Part shown: positions 53,876 through 62,972 of the stretch, one piece after another
How positions within the stretch are numbered: position 1 is the first letter of the stretch
Layout: each line of letters starts with the position of its first letter
IMG/VR virus record: IMGVR_UViG_3300046517_002960
Span: 124,001 to 188,000 of that record
DNA: 64,000 nucleotides
DNA from: a virus
Reading direction: 5' to 3' (one strand)
Notes under the pieces: model-generated
The model's database searches: none
What the model was told of the DNA's origin: nothing
Seen by the model: only the letters and a program-made list of their open reading frames with translations
Position numbers and translations under genes: made by a program

Positions 53876-55431
53876 TCAATGCCTCCCATTGCTGCCATGG
53901 CCGTTGAGCACCAGGTCCTGCCGCGACGGGATCCACGCCCCGACGAACTCCGGCGGGCTGGCCTGGACGTGCGCCCGAGCCCTCCGGCGCGTCTCCAGGA
54001 AATCGAGGATGAGCTGGGCATCCTCGCGTTCTTCGCGGGTCGCGCCGTAGTGGCGCTGGGACGCGATGATCTGGCCGAGCTCCTGCTCAGCGGACGGCAC
54101 CTGGGGGACCGCACCCGGCGTCGGCTCGGCCAGCCCCTGCTTGGCCAGCTGCTGCAGCTTGTCCGCGGCCAGGTCCATCTCCAGGTCGATCGACGGCTCC
54201 ATCGACTTGGGGATGCCGCGGATCGACCGGGCCATCGCGACCATGACTTCCAGCGGGATGAACTCGTTGCCGGCCCCGCCGGGCAGCGGCTCGAGGTCTT
54301 CCAGGTCACGGATCTCATCGACGCTGCGCAGGCCCATCTCCCGCTGCGCGTGGTAGATCTCTGTCCGCGTCTTCAGGTCCGTCTTCAGCAGGGCATCGGA
54401 GTTGAAGCGGCAGTACCGGTTCTGCGGCAGCAGCTGGAAGAAGGCCGTTTCCAGTCTCACCAGCCACGGACGCAGCGCCTCGATCACCTGCAGGGTGCTC
54501 TGCTCCACTGTGTTGTAGGTGAGGCTGTCGCCGCGGGTGCCACCGATGCGGTCCGGGGGGAGGTTGAGGATGGAGGCGATCTGCGTGGCGTTCATGCGCA
54601 GCGCCTCGATGAACTGGCTCTCGCTCGGCGGCACGACCACCGGGGAGTACTTCCAGTCGCGGCCGTAGACCAGCGGCTCGCGGCGCCGGATGGTGGCGGT
54701 GAGCATGGACCGGATCTCCTCGGCCTGCTCGCGCGTGATCTCGATCTCGGTATTCTCGAACGTCCCGGGCGGGAAGCCCCCGGCGAGATACCAGTCCGTG
54801 CCGTAGCGCTCGGCTTCCAGGCCGGACAAGATGGTCAGCGCGAACGCGCGCAGCGGGGAGATGCCCTCCATCCGGCCCGGCAGGCTGAACGCCCTGATGT
54901 GGAACAGCTCGGAACGGTCCATCAGGCGGCCGTAGCAGTAGATCCGGGTGCGCAGCGGATTGAACGGCTGCGCCTGGTCCGGCACGACGTCAACGTCCTC
55001 GGGCGGCATCCACTCGATCGACCGCGGCAGCCCGTAGCCGTCCCGGGAGGTGATCAGGCCCCAGGCATTGCCCTGCAGGAGCAGGCTGGACATGCACTGG
55101 AACAGCCAGTCGAACAGGGTGCCGTCGATGCTGGGCTGGTCGAAGATGGACGGGCCGTCGTACCGGCGGGTGCGCTGGTCGCCGCTGCCGGGCTTGAGGT
55201 AGATCTTCAGCGGCAGCGCGGCGGTGGAGTTGGCCAGCAGCGACACGCCGGAGTACAGCGCGGGCAGCGCGAGCGCCCGGTCAGTGCCGAAGAACGCCCG
55301 GGAGGGATGCACCGGGCCGCCCGTATCGAACTTCCGGGTAACCAGTAGGGATTATCCCAGGGCCTCCACGGCACCCCGCCGATCGCCCGGGCCTCTGTAC
55401 GGCTCGCGCGTATCTTCTCGATCAATCCCAT
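53876..55431 (-). CDS. HK97-type portal protein, frame shift near 55335
   Basis: The main frame from 55312 has HPSRAFFGTDRALALPALYS and VSLLANSTAALPLKIYL, later PDRIGGTRGDSLTYNTVEQS and LRPWLVRLETAFFQLL: a complete phage_portal protein. The normal start of the family is in another frame from ATG 55431 (MGLIEKIRASRTEARAIGGV, then PWRPWDNPYWLPG). The span is 3n+2; one G restored in CCCGGAAG gives one 518-residue protein. It forms the dodecamer through which DNA enters. Either a base error, a mutation or an unusual -1 shift. Confidence 0.85.
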
Positions 55432-55634
55432 AACTGCTGTATCACCCCCTCCCATCACAAGGGGGCGCAGAAGGGAACCGCTGACGCGGCAGGACTGGCT
55501 CGGACCTCAACAGTCCCACGGACCTGGGACTCCCCTGCGGACGGAACGGCGGACCCGGCTCCGTTCGGCCGCGGGCTAAGGACTAGCTCACAGCGTACGC
55601 CCTGACAGCCGTATTGTGTTAGGGCCGGGCATTC

Positions 55635-55829
55635 TCATGTCTGGCCGCACGTCACCCGCATGCCGGAAAGCCCGCTCGAGGCCCGCTCGGTGAGCATGTT
55701 CACGATCGCCTCGGCGAACGCCTTCCGGTCAGCGCCCAGCAGGTCCCGGTCCGGGTTGCACGCAGCCGTGTAGGCGATGGCGAACTCGATCTCGCCGGCC
55801 AGCGCCTCGCGCGGGATGACGATCCTCAT
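55635..55829 (-). CDS. Hypothetical protein
   Basis: 64 residues, MRIVIPREALAGEIEFAIAY to GMRVTCGQT. The start overlaps the upstream stop (TGATG). Helical middle with DRDLLGADRKAFAEAIVNML. Between it and the portal are 200 bases with only hairpins. Confidence 0.5.
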   Translation of the reverse strand: MRIVIPREALAGEIEFAIAYTAACNPDRDLLGADRKAFAEAIVNMLTERASSGLSGMRVTCGQT

Positions 55830-56056
55830 CACGCCTGCGCGGTAGCACCGCCTATCTGCACGTTGACGGTGTTGCCTTCCACGCTCGTGAACTGCAGGCT
55901 GCCGGCCTCGCGGATCGCGGCGGCTATCTCGGCTGCCTGCTCGTCGCTGATCTCCAGCAGGTCCAGCGTGATCGTGGCCATGCCGTCTGCTCCTTCCTGT
56001 ACCCGGGTTGCCTCGCGCTCCGCCCGGACCGCGCGCTTGAGATCGCGGTTCGTCAT
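55829..56056 (-). CDS. Hypothetical protein
   Basis: 75 residues from ATG 56056 (MTNRDLKRAVRAEREATRVQ). A second ATG at 55981 (MATITLDLLEISDEQAAEIA) has the stronger GGAAGGAG site, so a 50-residue form is equally likely. Overlaps both neighbours. Function unknown. Confidence 0.5.
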   Translation of the reverse strand: MTNRDLKRAVRAEREATRVQEGADGMATITLDLLEISDEQAAEIAAAIREAGSLQFTSVEGNTVNVQIGGATAQA

Positions 56057-56490
56057 CAGCCCTCCGTGATCTCGCACGGCGGCAGGTACCACCGCGCATC
56101 CGCGGCGAACCAGGTCCCGTCCGCCGTGCGGAACACTGCCTCATCATCGCTCACCGGGTCCTCGCGCGCCAGGTCATCGAGATCAGCCTGGTGCCAGCGC
56201 GGAGATTCTCCGGCCGGCCGGAGATTAGCGGCCCCGGCAGGCGGGCCGGACAGCTCGCGCAGCCGGGCGCACTCGGCCCTGTACCGGCAGCTCTCAGCGC
56301 GTACCCGGCGGCGGTGCTCCAGCAGGGCCAGGTGCCAGGCCTCCTCAGCTTCCTGCCCGTGGACGACGGGGCCGTCAGCTACGGGCAGGACCGCGCCGCG
56401 GACGTACGGGCGGAACGCCGCCAGCGCGTCCAGGATCGCGGCCAGCTGGTCCCGGCCGGTGGCGTCGTCCAGCTCAACGATCAGCTTCAC
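56056..56490 (-). CDS. Hypothetical protein containing a palindrome copy
   Basis: 144 residues, MKLIVELDDATGRDQLAAIL to LPPCEITEG. C-terminus has TADGTWFAADARWYLP. The dispersed palindrome at 56209 lies inside the frame and is read as NLRPAGESP, so here it cannot be a plain terminator. Confidence 0.5.
   Translation of the reverse strand: MKLIVELDDATGRDQLAAILDALAAFRPYVRGAVLPVADGPVVHGQEAEEAWHLALLEHRRRVRAESCRYRAECARLRELSGPPAGAANLRPAGESPRWHQADLDDLAREDPVSDDEAVFRTADGTWFAADARWYLPPCEITEG
56209..56222. repeat. Dispersed palindrome copy 5, inside a gene
   Basis: GATTCTCCGGCCGGCCGGAGATT, the most complete copy, in the coding region of the gene at 56056-56490. Confidence 0.6.
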
Positions 56491-56663
56491 TTGCCCAGGT
56501 TAGACTTCCTGCCGTCCGGCTTGCCGCCGTGCTCCACCATCTCGAGCAGCCGGAACTGCTTGACGGCCGTCGCGTGATCCAGCGGGCGGGTGCTGGCGGC
56601 CTTCCCGGTCTCGGTGTTGAAGACCTTCTCCCCGCCGTCGACCTTCCTGATCTCGTACGGCAT
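56487..56663 (-). CDS. Hypothetical protein
   Basis: 58 residues from ATG behind GAGGAGG: MPYEIRKVDGGEKVFNTETG to SNLGK. This is a common small domain of actinophage proteins (KVFNTETGKAASTRPLDHAT). Overlaps the next gene by ATGA. Confidence 0.6.
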   Translation of the reverse strand: MPYEIRKVDGGEKVFNTETGKAASTRPLDHATAVKQFRLLEMVEHGGKPDGRKSNLGK

Positions 56664-56673
56664 GGCGCCTCCT

Positions 56674-56970
56674 CTAGGCCCGGGCAGGGGCAGGGACCGG
56701 GCCGGGCGGGGTGCTGGCGGCCTGGTGCGCGGCGAGCCCGGCGGCGATCTCCTCATCGCTGCGGCCCAGGCCCTTCCAGTAGCCGTACCGGGCCGAGACC
56801 GCGCAGAACGCCAGGCCGCGCCACAGGCCGCCGGCGACGAAGCCGATGCCGAAGAACAGCCCGGCGACCACGGTGGCGGCCACCCGGCCGGGCGAGGGGG
56901 CGGCCCGTGCCTGGGCGCCCAGCTCCTCCACCGGCAGGGTGTCGCGCCGGGACCTGAGCGTGGTGGCCAT
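56674..56970 (-). CDS. Membrane protein
   Basis: 98 residues, MATTLRSRRDTLPVEELGAQ to VPAPARA. One or two membrane segments (VAATVVAGLFFGIGFVAGGL). Start overlaps the upstream stop (TGATG). Could be a holin-like protein; unproven. Confidence 0.55.
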   Translation of the reverse strand: MATTLRSRRDTLPVEELGAQARAAPSPGRVAATVVAGLFFGIGFVAGGLWRGLAFCAVSARYGYWKGLGRSDEEIAAGLAAHQAASTPPGPVPAPARA

Positions 56971-57326
56971 CAGGCCTTCTCCCGCTTGCGGTCCCGCTCG
57001 GCCTCGGCGGATTCGGGCTGTGCTTCGCCGGCTTTGTTCCCGGACGCGGGCACCGTCTCGGACCCGGCTTCCGGCGCGGCAGCCGAGGCGGCAGCTGCCT
57101 CGGCGGCGTCCTGCGGCGGGCCGCCTGGCGCCCGCGCGATCTCCTGCTCGGCGAGCGGGTCCGCGGCGATCGCGGTGTTCTCCGGCATCCGGGACTCTAT
57201 CTCGCGTTCCTGCTGCGCCAGGACCTCGGCCGGCGGGTGCTCGGCCTCCCACTGGCTATCTGGCACGCCGTGATGCTCCTGCGCGGCGGCCTGGTCCTTC
57301 TCGTCCTTCTTGGCCTTGTCAGCCAT
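56970..57326 (-). CDS. Glu/Ala/Lys-rich hypothetical protein
   Basis: 118 residues, MADKAKKDEKDQAAAQEHHG to RDRKREKA. Highly charged and probably disordered. Overlaps the next gene by 8 bases. Confidence 0.5.
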   Translation of the reverse strand: MADKAKKDEKDQAAAQEHHGVPDSQWEAEHPPAEVLAQQEREIESRMPENTAIAADPLAEQEIARAPGGPPQDAAEAAAASAAAPEAGSETVPASGNKAGEAQPESAEAERDRKREKA

Positions 57327-57540
57327 CTGCCTTCCCTTCGCTCTCATCCTCATCCTGCTTCGCCCGCTTGCCCCGGGCGGGGGGCTCGTCCTGCTGCGGG
57401 GGCTGGCTTACCGGCGCCGCCGCCCCGGACTCCGGTGCCCGCAGGTCAGCCCACACCCGGGGATCCATGGCGGCCTGGTCATGCGCGGCCCGGGCCGCTT
57501 CCTCGTCGTGCGCCCGGTCCCTGGCCTTCTTCGCGGTCAT
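57319..57540 (-). CDS. Charged hypothetical protein
   Basis: 73 residues, MTAKKARDRAHDEEAARAAH to GKADG. Similar charged style to the downstream gene; both lie between terminase and portal. Confidence 0.5.
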   Translation of the reverse strand: MTAKKARDRAHDEEAARAAHDQAAMDPRVWADLRAPESGAAAPVSQPPQQDEPPARGKRAKQDEDESEGKADG

Positions 57541-57567
57541 CGTCCTCCTCTATCCCGCAGATTCGGG

Positions 57568-59264
57568 TCAACCCACTGATTTCAGGGGGTCGTAGCTGTA
57601 CCGCTTCCTGTTCAGCCCCCACAGCGCGTCGGTGCCGGAGCTGACCGGGGTGATGTCCGATTCGCTGTCGCGGCGGGACCAGGCCCGGCCGCCGTCGCCG
57701 ACGTCGCGGGTCTCCGCGCTGGCCACCGCGCTGTGCAGCCCGGGAGCCTGCTCGCGGCCCAGGTGGATGAGCCGCTGGTGCGGGTCCGGGTGCCGGGCGG
57801 TCGTGACGAACAGCGCGAACGCGGCGGCCTCGTCGGCGGAGCTCATCGCGGTCACCTCGATGCCGGCCTTCTCCAGGTCCGGGATCAGCGCGGCGGCCGG
57901 GCCGTTCTTCGGCACCACGACGGCGGCCGGCTTCCAGGCCCGCTTCAGCCGCAGCAGCTCCGGCACGACCCACCTGGCGCCCTCCCGGTGGCAGCCGCGC
58001 GGGATCTCGATGACCGGCCGCTGCCTGCCGTCCGGGCCGGGCCGGTACCAGCAGGCGGAGATCGCGGCCGAGAGCATGTCCGGGTCGATGTCGACGGCGA
58101 ACACCACCGGCCGGGTGGCGCCGCCGGGGTCAGCCATGGCGCAGGCCTGCCAGGACTCCTCGCTGATCACCGCCCAGGCCTCGTCGCCGGCCGGCCAGTC
58201 TCCCACTCCCAGCCGCTCGCGGTCGAACGTGTTCCCCAGGGTCATCGCGGCCAGCTCGTGCGCGACGTGGTCCGCGGAGATCCGCACGCCGAGCGCGGGG
58301 TTGGCCTTAGCCCAGGCCCGCGGGTCGTCCCGGTCATCGTGCAGCGCGCAGGTGATGTACCGGTTGGTTTTCCGGCCGCGGATCTCGTCGCGGGAGCAGG
58401 TATCGAGGTGCGGGTTGATGCTCCACTCGGCGCCCATCAGCCGCGGGTCGCGCTGCAGCACCCGGCGGCGCACCGAGGCGAGCTGGACGCTGTCCTTGTA
58501 GCCGGCGCTGGCCGTGTAGATGACCTGCGGGTTCGGCACCGCGGACAGGGTGGGCAGGGACGCGCCGACCACCTCGTCGGACAAGATCATCGCCTCGTCG
58601 TAGACCACCGTGTCCGCGGTGAAGGCCCGGCCGGAGCCGCGGGAGCGGGCCAGGAACCGCAGCCGCCCCGCGACGTTGCGGCGGATGCGCCGCCCGCCGG
58701 GGCCGAAGATCAGCGTCGACTTGGGCTTGAGCTCGATCGCCTCGTCGCCGTGGGACGTGGTGACCGCCTTGACCCGGCGGCGGAGCTCGTCGTAGGCGGT
58801 CACCACGTCCCGGACCCGGCGGAAGTGCTCGGCAGCGGCCTTGAACTCAGTAATTCGTGGGCTGTATGGATAATCATCGATTCTCCGAACAAAAACAGCC
58901 CAGCGAGTTCCCTCACCTCCAGACATGTGTTCTTGCCGTTCTGCCGGCTGAGGACCAGGTAGTTCTCGAACGACGCCCAGCGCCCGTCCGGGCGGGTGCC
59001 GCACAGCTCGGTCAGGAACCAGCCCTGCCACGGGTCCAGCTCGTAGCCGAAGTTCGGCGCCCACCCGAGCATGTCGGCGGAGGTGCGCTCGCCGCACCCG
59101 GCCCGGTAACCGGGATCGGCGCAGGCCGGGCAGTCCGCGGCCTTGTCCCGGTGCCGCGCCGGCGCGGTCCAGAACCGGGGCGCCTGGCCGCCGAGCGCGT
59201 CGGCGCCGCGCAGCACGGAGCCGTCTGGCAGCCAGACATCGCCGATAACGGACAGCGCGGACAT
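57568..59264 (-). CDS. terL: Terminase large subunit, frame shift near 58855
   Basis: The upstream frame (from ATG 59264) has WAPNFGYELDPWQGWFLTEL, VLSRQNGKNTCLEVRELAGL (Walker A type) and FGESMIIHTAHE. The downstream frame has FKAAAEHFRRVRD, VVYDEAMILSDEVV (Walker B), PNPQVIYTASAGYKDSVQLA and the nuclease half with VFAVDIDPDMLSAAISACWY, IEVTAMSSADEAAAFALFVT and ALWGLNRKRYSYDPLKSVG. Joined they give 565 residues of a complete TerL. The span is 3n+2, one base short near CTGAGTTC; adding one A gives an unbroken frame. It packages DNA into the prohead. Confidence 0.87.
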
Positions 59265-59495
59265 AACCGGGGCCGGGGCCTCCTGACGGGACGAGGGAGG
59301 TCCCCGGCTCCGCGTGCGGCCTCGGGGGGCATCGCTGCTGCTAAGAGTAACGCTAACCCCGGTACGCGGACAGGCCCCGCGCGGCTAGGGGGGGAAGCCG
59401 GCACGGGGCCTGCGGCGAACGTCTTCTATGCCGCGGTCCGCCGGCGCGGCGCTCCTTGCGGGATTGCCGGTCCAGCGTACCGCAAGAAACGGGAC

Positions 59496-59588
59496 TCAGG
59501 CAGCGGGCGAGGTGGGGACCGCCAGGTAGGCGATGTCCTCGGCCGCCTCACCGGTCGTCGGCTCGCTGCGGTCGATGCTGAATTTCAT
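59496..59588 (-). CDS. 30-residue hypothetical protein
   Basis: MKFSIDRSEPTTGEAAEDIA to TSPAA, ATG behind GGGAGAAG. Clear site; function unknown. Confidence 0.5.
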   Translation of the reverse strand: MKFSIDRSEPTTGEAAEDIAYLAVPTSPAA

Positions 59589-59601
59589 GCTTCTCCCTTA
59601 T

Positions 59602-59766
59602 TCAGCTACGGCCGCTCCTGGCGTGAAAGGAGTACGCCTTCCGGGCTATCCGCTCGGCCTCGTCCAGCTCGGCCCGCTGGGCGGGGGTCCAGTACCAGCC
59701 GAGCAGGAACCGCGCGCTCCGGGCCAGCCAGAGCACGCTCAGGTCCTTAACCTGCTTCCGGTTCAT
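59602..59766 (-). CDS. Small helical protein
   Basis: 54 residues, MNRKQVKDLSVLWLARSARF to SGRS. Hydrophobic/basic helix (LLGWYWTPAQRAELDEAERI). Overlaps the upstream gene by ATGA. Confidence 0.5.
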   Translation of the reverse strand: MNRKQVKDLSVLWLARSARFLLGWYWTPAQRAELDEAERIARKAYSFHARSGRS

Positions 59767-59852
59767 GACGTCCTCACCTGGTCTATCTCGGCGAGGATGC
59801 CCTGGACCTTGCTGATCACGGTCCGGCGGCGCTCATTCTCGGCCGTGAGCAC
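59763..59852 (-). CDS. 29-residue hypothetical protein
   Basis: GTG behind CTGGAAG: VLTAENERRRTVISKVQGIL to VRTS, one helix. ATGA overlap supports translation. Confidence 0.4.
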   Translation of the reverse strand: MLTAENERRRTVISKVQGILAEIDQVRTS

Positions 59853-59898
59853 GGCTTCCAGCTGCGTCCCGAACGGGCGCCCGCGCCGCTAACCCGGG

Positions 59899-60123
59899 TC
59901 ACCGCGGGCTCCTGGCGCGCTCCACGGCCCGGCGGCGGCGCTCGGCGGCCTGGCCCAGCTTGCGCACCGCGGCGCGCAGGTCGGCGTCCCGGTGCCGTCC
60001 GGTGAACCAGCCGCGGTTGCTGCGGCGGTCGCTCTCCAGCTCAGCCAGCAGAGCGCTGAGCTGGTACAGGTTCAGGTACACGCCGGCCGGCCAGCGCGCG
60101 GCCCGCTCCTCCCGGGCGGTCAC
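59899..60123 (-). CDS. Hypothetical protein
   Basis: 74 residues, MTAREERAARWPAGVYLNLY to ERARSPR. Helical and basic (RHRDADLRAAVRKLGQAAER). Overlaps the upstream gene by ATGA. Confidence 0.55.
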   Translation of the reverse strand: MTAREERAARWPAGVYLNLYQLSALLAELESDRRSNRGWFTGRHRDADLRAAVRKLGQAAERRRRAVERARSPR

Positions 60124-60359
60124 AGGATCTCCGGCGCGGGCTCGTGGACGATATAGTCCGGGACCGTGCCCTGGCCGATCTTGCTCAGCGGGGCCTTGAC
60201 GCAGACCTCCAGGCCGTTCTCGTCCTCCCAGGTGCCCCGGGAGGTCCAGTGGATCTTATGATCGCCGTGCCTGCAGCGCGCGGTCCCGGCCCGCAGGCCT
60301 GCCTCGATCCCCGCCAGAGCGTCTTCCCAGTCGCGCTCGTCTCCCGCCGTGGCGGCCAT
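60120..60359 (-). CDS. Hypothetical protein
   Basis: 79 residues from the ATG behind AGGAGACAG: MAATAGDERDWEDALAGIEA to PAPEIL. CRHGDHKIHWTSRGTWEDEN has Cys/His ligands of a small metal site. Confidence 0.5.
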   Translation of the reverse strand: MAATAGDERDWEDALAGIEAGLRAGTARCRHGDHKIHWTSRGTWEDENGLEVCVKAPLSKIGQGTVPDYIVHEPAPEIL

Positions 60360-60446
60360 AGGCTGTCTCCTGTCCGGTGGCATCTCACTGTCAGGATACC
60401 GCGTGATACAGGCAGCCGCACCTCATCCCGTGCTGCGCGATACGGG

Positions 60447-60887
60447 TCAGGTGTCCCCGGTAGCCGCCAGGCGGCGCTCCCGGCGGTCCCGCACCTCATC
60501 GGTGACGTCGCCCGCCGACCCGCCCGGCGCGGAGTCGAACAGCTGGGTCATGTGCATGCGCAGCTCGCGGGCGTGCCCGGCCAGGTCCCGGGCGGTCAGC
60601 GCCCCGGTGTCGATCTCCCGGGCCAGCCGCAGCGCGGTCGCGGCCAGCGCCCCGGCGCGCATCGACGGCGGCAGGGCCTTCAGGTCCCGGGCAGCGGCGG
60701 CCTCCACCGGGCCTTTGCGGTGGGCAGGCTGGCGCGGCGGGCGGGGCTCCGCGGGCGGCTCGGCGCGGGCCGTGCTGTAGGCGGCGTCCGGGCCGAGCGC
60801 AAGCCGGTCCAACTCGCTCGCCTGCTCCAGGTCGCCCGGATCGTCCAGCACGGCGTTGATCCGGTCCGTGATATCCGGCTCGGGCAT
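60447..60887 (-). CDS. Terminase small subunit candidate
   Basis: 146 residues, MPEPDITDRINAVLDDPGDL to RLAATGDT. The helical C-terminal half (LRLAREIDTGALTARDLAGH, ARELRMHMTQLFDSAPGG) resembles small terminase proteins of actinophages, and it lies upstream of TerL on the same strand. No classic helix-turn-helix was seen, so the call is tentative. Confidence 0.5.
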   Translation of the reverse strand: MPEPDITDRINAVLDDPGDLEQASELDRLALGPDAAYSTARAEPPAEPRPPRQPAHRKGPVEAAAARDLKALPPSMRAGALAATALRLAREIDTGALTARDLAGHARELRMHMTQLFDSAPGGSAGDVTDEVRDRRERRLAATGDT

Positions 60888-60945
60888 CAGGTCCTCATCT
60901 CGAAGACCCGGCTCCGTATGGCCGCGGGGCAGTTACAGGGCAATT

Positions 60946-61437
60946 CTAGGCCTGCTGCTCCCGCCAGGCCTGCAGGAGCGCGGCAGCCTCACTGTCGCCG
61001 GGATAGGTGACGCGGGTCACGCGCACCCCGCCGGAGCCGGATTCGATGCTCACCCAGTCACCGGCTTCCACAGCGGCCCGGGCTACGTCCCCGGTGAGGG
61101 TCTCGGTCAGCTCCCACTCCCGGAGCCCGGGAACCATTACCGTTCCAGGGCCTGTCGTCCCGGGGGTAATGACCTCACCGCAGAGCGGGCATTCGTAGTG
61201 ATCGAGCGGCTGGTAATCCCCGTCGCACTGGCTGCACCAGTGATTCTCGTCGTAGACGGCGCGCAGGGTGGGGTAGTAGTCACCAGCTTCGTAGTCGCAC
61301 CAGTGATCATGGCCGGCCCGGTCGGTCCAGCGCCAGTTCCGGTCCAGGTCGCTCAGGTAGGCGACCTCGGTGAGCGCCTGGCGGAAAGTGAGCACCTGCC
61401 CGGCCGGGCCTGTGCAGCTGAAGCTGGCCTGCGCCAT
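60946..61437 (-). CDS. Zinc-ribbon hypothetical protein
   Basis: 163 residues. CSQCDGDYQPLDHYECPLCG is a clean zinc ribbon in the middle; flanks are WRWTDRAGHDHWCDYEAGDY and DWVSIESGSGGVRVTRVTYP. Function unknown. Confidence 0.6.
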   Translation of the reverse strand: MAQASFSCTGPAGQVLTFRQALTEVAYLSDLDRNWRWTDRAGHDHWCDYEAGDYYPTLRAVYDENHWCSQCDGDYQPLDHYECPLCGEVITPGTTGPGTVMVPGLREWELTETLTGDVARAAVEAGDWVSIESGSGGVRVTRVTYPGDSEAAALLQAWREQQA

Positions 61438-61441
61438 GCCG

Positions 61442-61639
61442 TCAGCTTATGCCGATACCGAAAACAGGCAGGTTATCGCCTTCAACGGGAATCGGGTACA
61501 GGTACAATCCCCGCGATGTCAGCCACTCCCGGAACGGCCCCTGGATTTCCGGTATCATGACCACCTGGATCAGCAGCGGCTCCGCAGCGCGACTGCCCCC
61601 GGCCCGCGATTCCCGGGCTTGCTCACGCGCGTCCTCCAT
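61442..61639 (-). CDS. Hypothetical protein
   Basis: 65 residues, MEDAREQARESRAGGSRAAE to FGIGIS. Helix then strands (LLIQVVMIPEIQGPFREWLT). The upstream gene ends next to its start. Confidence 0.5.
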   Translation of the reverse strand: MEDAREQARESRAGGSRAAEPLLIQVVMIPEIQGPFREWLTSRGLYLYPIPVEGDNLPVFGIGIS

Positions 61640-61640
61640 G

Positions 61641-61940
61641 TCACTCGCCCAGGGTAAACGGGGCCAGCTCGATCTCGAAGACCTGCCACACCGGGATGCC
61701 GTCCTCGCCAGGCGGTCCCCACTGCGCGTGCACGGGCCGCCAGGACTGGCGGATCAGCGGCTGCGGGCAGTGCCATTCCCGCCAGTAGGTGCCGGGCGGC
61801 TCGCCTTCGACCAGCTCGCGCCACTGCACGGCCCGGTCATCCTTGCGGGCGCGCAGGGTCGCGGCAAAGTCCCGCATCACCGCGGCGTCTTCCGGGCTCA
61901 GCGGCCGACCGTCGAAATTGCACCGTGCCCACCCGGTCAT
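61641..61940 (-). CDS. Hypothetical protein
   Basis: 99 residues, MTGWARCNFDGRPLSPEDAA to FTLGE. Trp-rich (YWREWHCPQPLIRQSWRPVH). Overlaps the upstream gene by ATGA. Confidence 0.55.
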   Translation of the reverse strand: MTGWARCNFDGRPLSPEDAAVMRDFAATLRARKDDRAVQWRELVEGEPPGTYWREWHCPQPLIRQSWRPVHAQWGPPGEDGIPVWQVFEIELAPFTLGE

Positions 61941-62080
61941 GTTCCCGGCCCGTCCTGAATCTCCGCCCTGGGCCTGGTCCTGCGCTCGGCCTTCTCCAGC
62001 GCGCGGATCTCGTTGTAATCAGCCGGGGGACGACGGGCGATCTGGCGCAGGGCCTTCTCATGCAGCCCGTAGATGATCAC
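61937..62080 (-). CDS. 47-residue hypothetical protein
   Basis: GTG behind GGGGGAGC: VIIYGLHEKALRQIARRPPA to IQDGPGT, mostly helical and basic. GTGA overlap upstream and ATGA overlap downstream. Confidence 0.5.
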   Translation of the reverse strand: MIIYGLHEKALRQIARRPPADYNEIRALEKAERRTRPRAEIQDGPGT

Positions 62081-62354
62081 GAGCTCCCCCACAGCGCCGC
62101 GCCGATCCGGACCCGCCTGCCAAGCCGGTACTTGCGGATGACAGCGACCTCCGCCGGCGTCCTGTCCTTGTCAGCCATTGCTCACGCTCACTTTCACTCC
62201 AGGCTACCGAGCCCTGGCCCTGCGGGCACTCGTATCCGAGGAACTGGTGCAGCGCCTGGTCACTGCCGCATTCCGGGCAGCCGCGGCGGCGCTTCATCGG
62301 GCCGTGCACCTCGCACTCGAGCGGGACGGCCAGCAGGTCCTCGCGCAGGCTCAC
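62058..62354 (-). CDS. Zinc-knuckle hypothetical protein
   Basis: 98 residues from GTG (GTGA overlap with the HNH stop). CEVHGPMKRRRGCPECGSDQ is a clear C..H..C..C site. The last 40 residues overlap two other small genes and look random, so the true end may be earlier. Confidence 0.45.
   Translation of the reverse strand: MSLREDLLAVPLECEVHGPMKRRRGCPECGSDQALHQFLGYECPQGQGSVAWSESEREQWLTRTGRRRRSLSSASTGLAGGSGSARRCGGARDHLRAA
62077..62178 (-). CDS. 33-residue basic protein
   Basis: MADKDRTPAEVAVIRKYRLG to LWGSS. In conflict with the longer frame at 62058-62354; the tight overlaps downstream favour this one. Confidence 0.4.
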   Translation of the reverse strand: MADKDRTPAEVAVIRKYRLGRRVRIGAALWGSS

Positions 62355-62692
62355 AGCGTGTCCCGCAGGCCGAGCAGGGCCTTGACCGCCTCAGCCCCGG
62401 CGATGGCGGTGAACCGGACCCCGGCGACGGCCAGCCGGTCCAGCCGGGCCGCATCGGCGGCGTTGCACAGCCAGTGCGCCGCGCGCAGGTTCCGCAGGGT
62501 GTTGGTGCCGCCGTCGCAGCGCCGGATCTTGTGATCGACAGACGGCCGCCAGTCATCGGCGGAGCCGGCCAGCGCTTTGTCGATGACCCGGCCGCCCAGC
62601 TCATCCGGATGCAGGCACCGGGGCATCATGCACTGCCAGTGGTAGTACTCCAGCACCTTGAGTTTCTTGTCCCGCTTCAGCTTGGCTGCCAT
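62351..62692 (-). CDS. HNH endonuclease
   Basis: 113 residues. CMMPRCLHPDELGGRVIDKA, then VDHKIRRCDGGTNTLRNLRA and HWLCNAADAARLD give the HNH core (D-H, N, H with Cys). HNH proteins next to terminase often help packaging by cutting DNA; the distance of about 3 kb to TerL leaves this open. Confidence 0.75.
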   Translation of the reverse strand: MAAKLKRDKKLKVLEYYHWQCMMPRCLHPDELGGRVIDKALAGSADDWRPSVDHKIRRCDGGTNTLRNLRAAHWLCNAADAARLDRLAVAGVRFTAIAGAEAVKALLGLRDTL

Positions 62693-62753
62693 GGCCCGTC
62701 CCGGGTGCTCTTGCCCATGTGCGTCTCCTGATCGTGTCTTGCGTCATATCGTA

Positions 62754-62972
62754 TTACCGGACCGTCTCAGCCTGGGTGTGCACGACCACGCGGACCGGTC
62801 TCCCGGCCAGGACCGAAAGCCGCGCCCGCCACGGCATGTGCCCGGGCAGGACCGATGCGAACGGAGGTTCCGCGCAGGCACCCTGGCACTCGTCCTGCCA
62901 GTCCCGGGTGTACCCGCGGCACCCGGGGCAGTGCGTGACACCGGAGCCAGGGAAATGATCGCCGCTCTCCAT
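62754..62972 (-). CDS. Zinc-knuckle hypothetical protein
   Basis: 72 residues, MESGDHFPGSGVTHCPGCRG to QAETVR. HCPGCRGYTRDWQDECQGAC has four Cys. Divergent from the gene at 63015. Confidence 0.5.
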   Translation of the reverse strand: MESGDHFPGSGVTHCPGCRGYTRDWQDECQGACAEPPFASVLPGHMPWRARLSVLAGRPVRVVVHTQAETVR

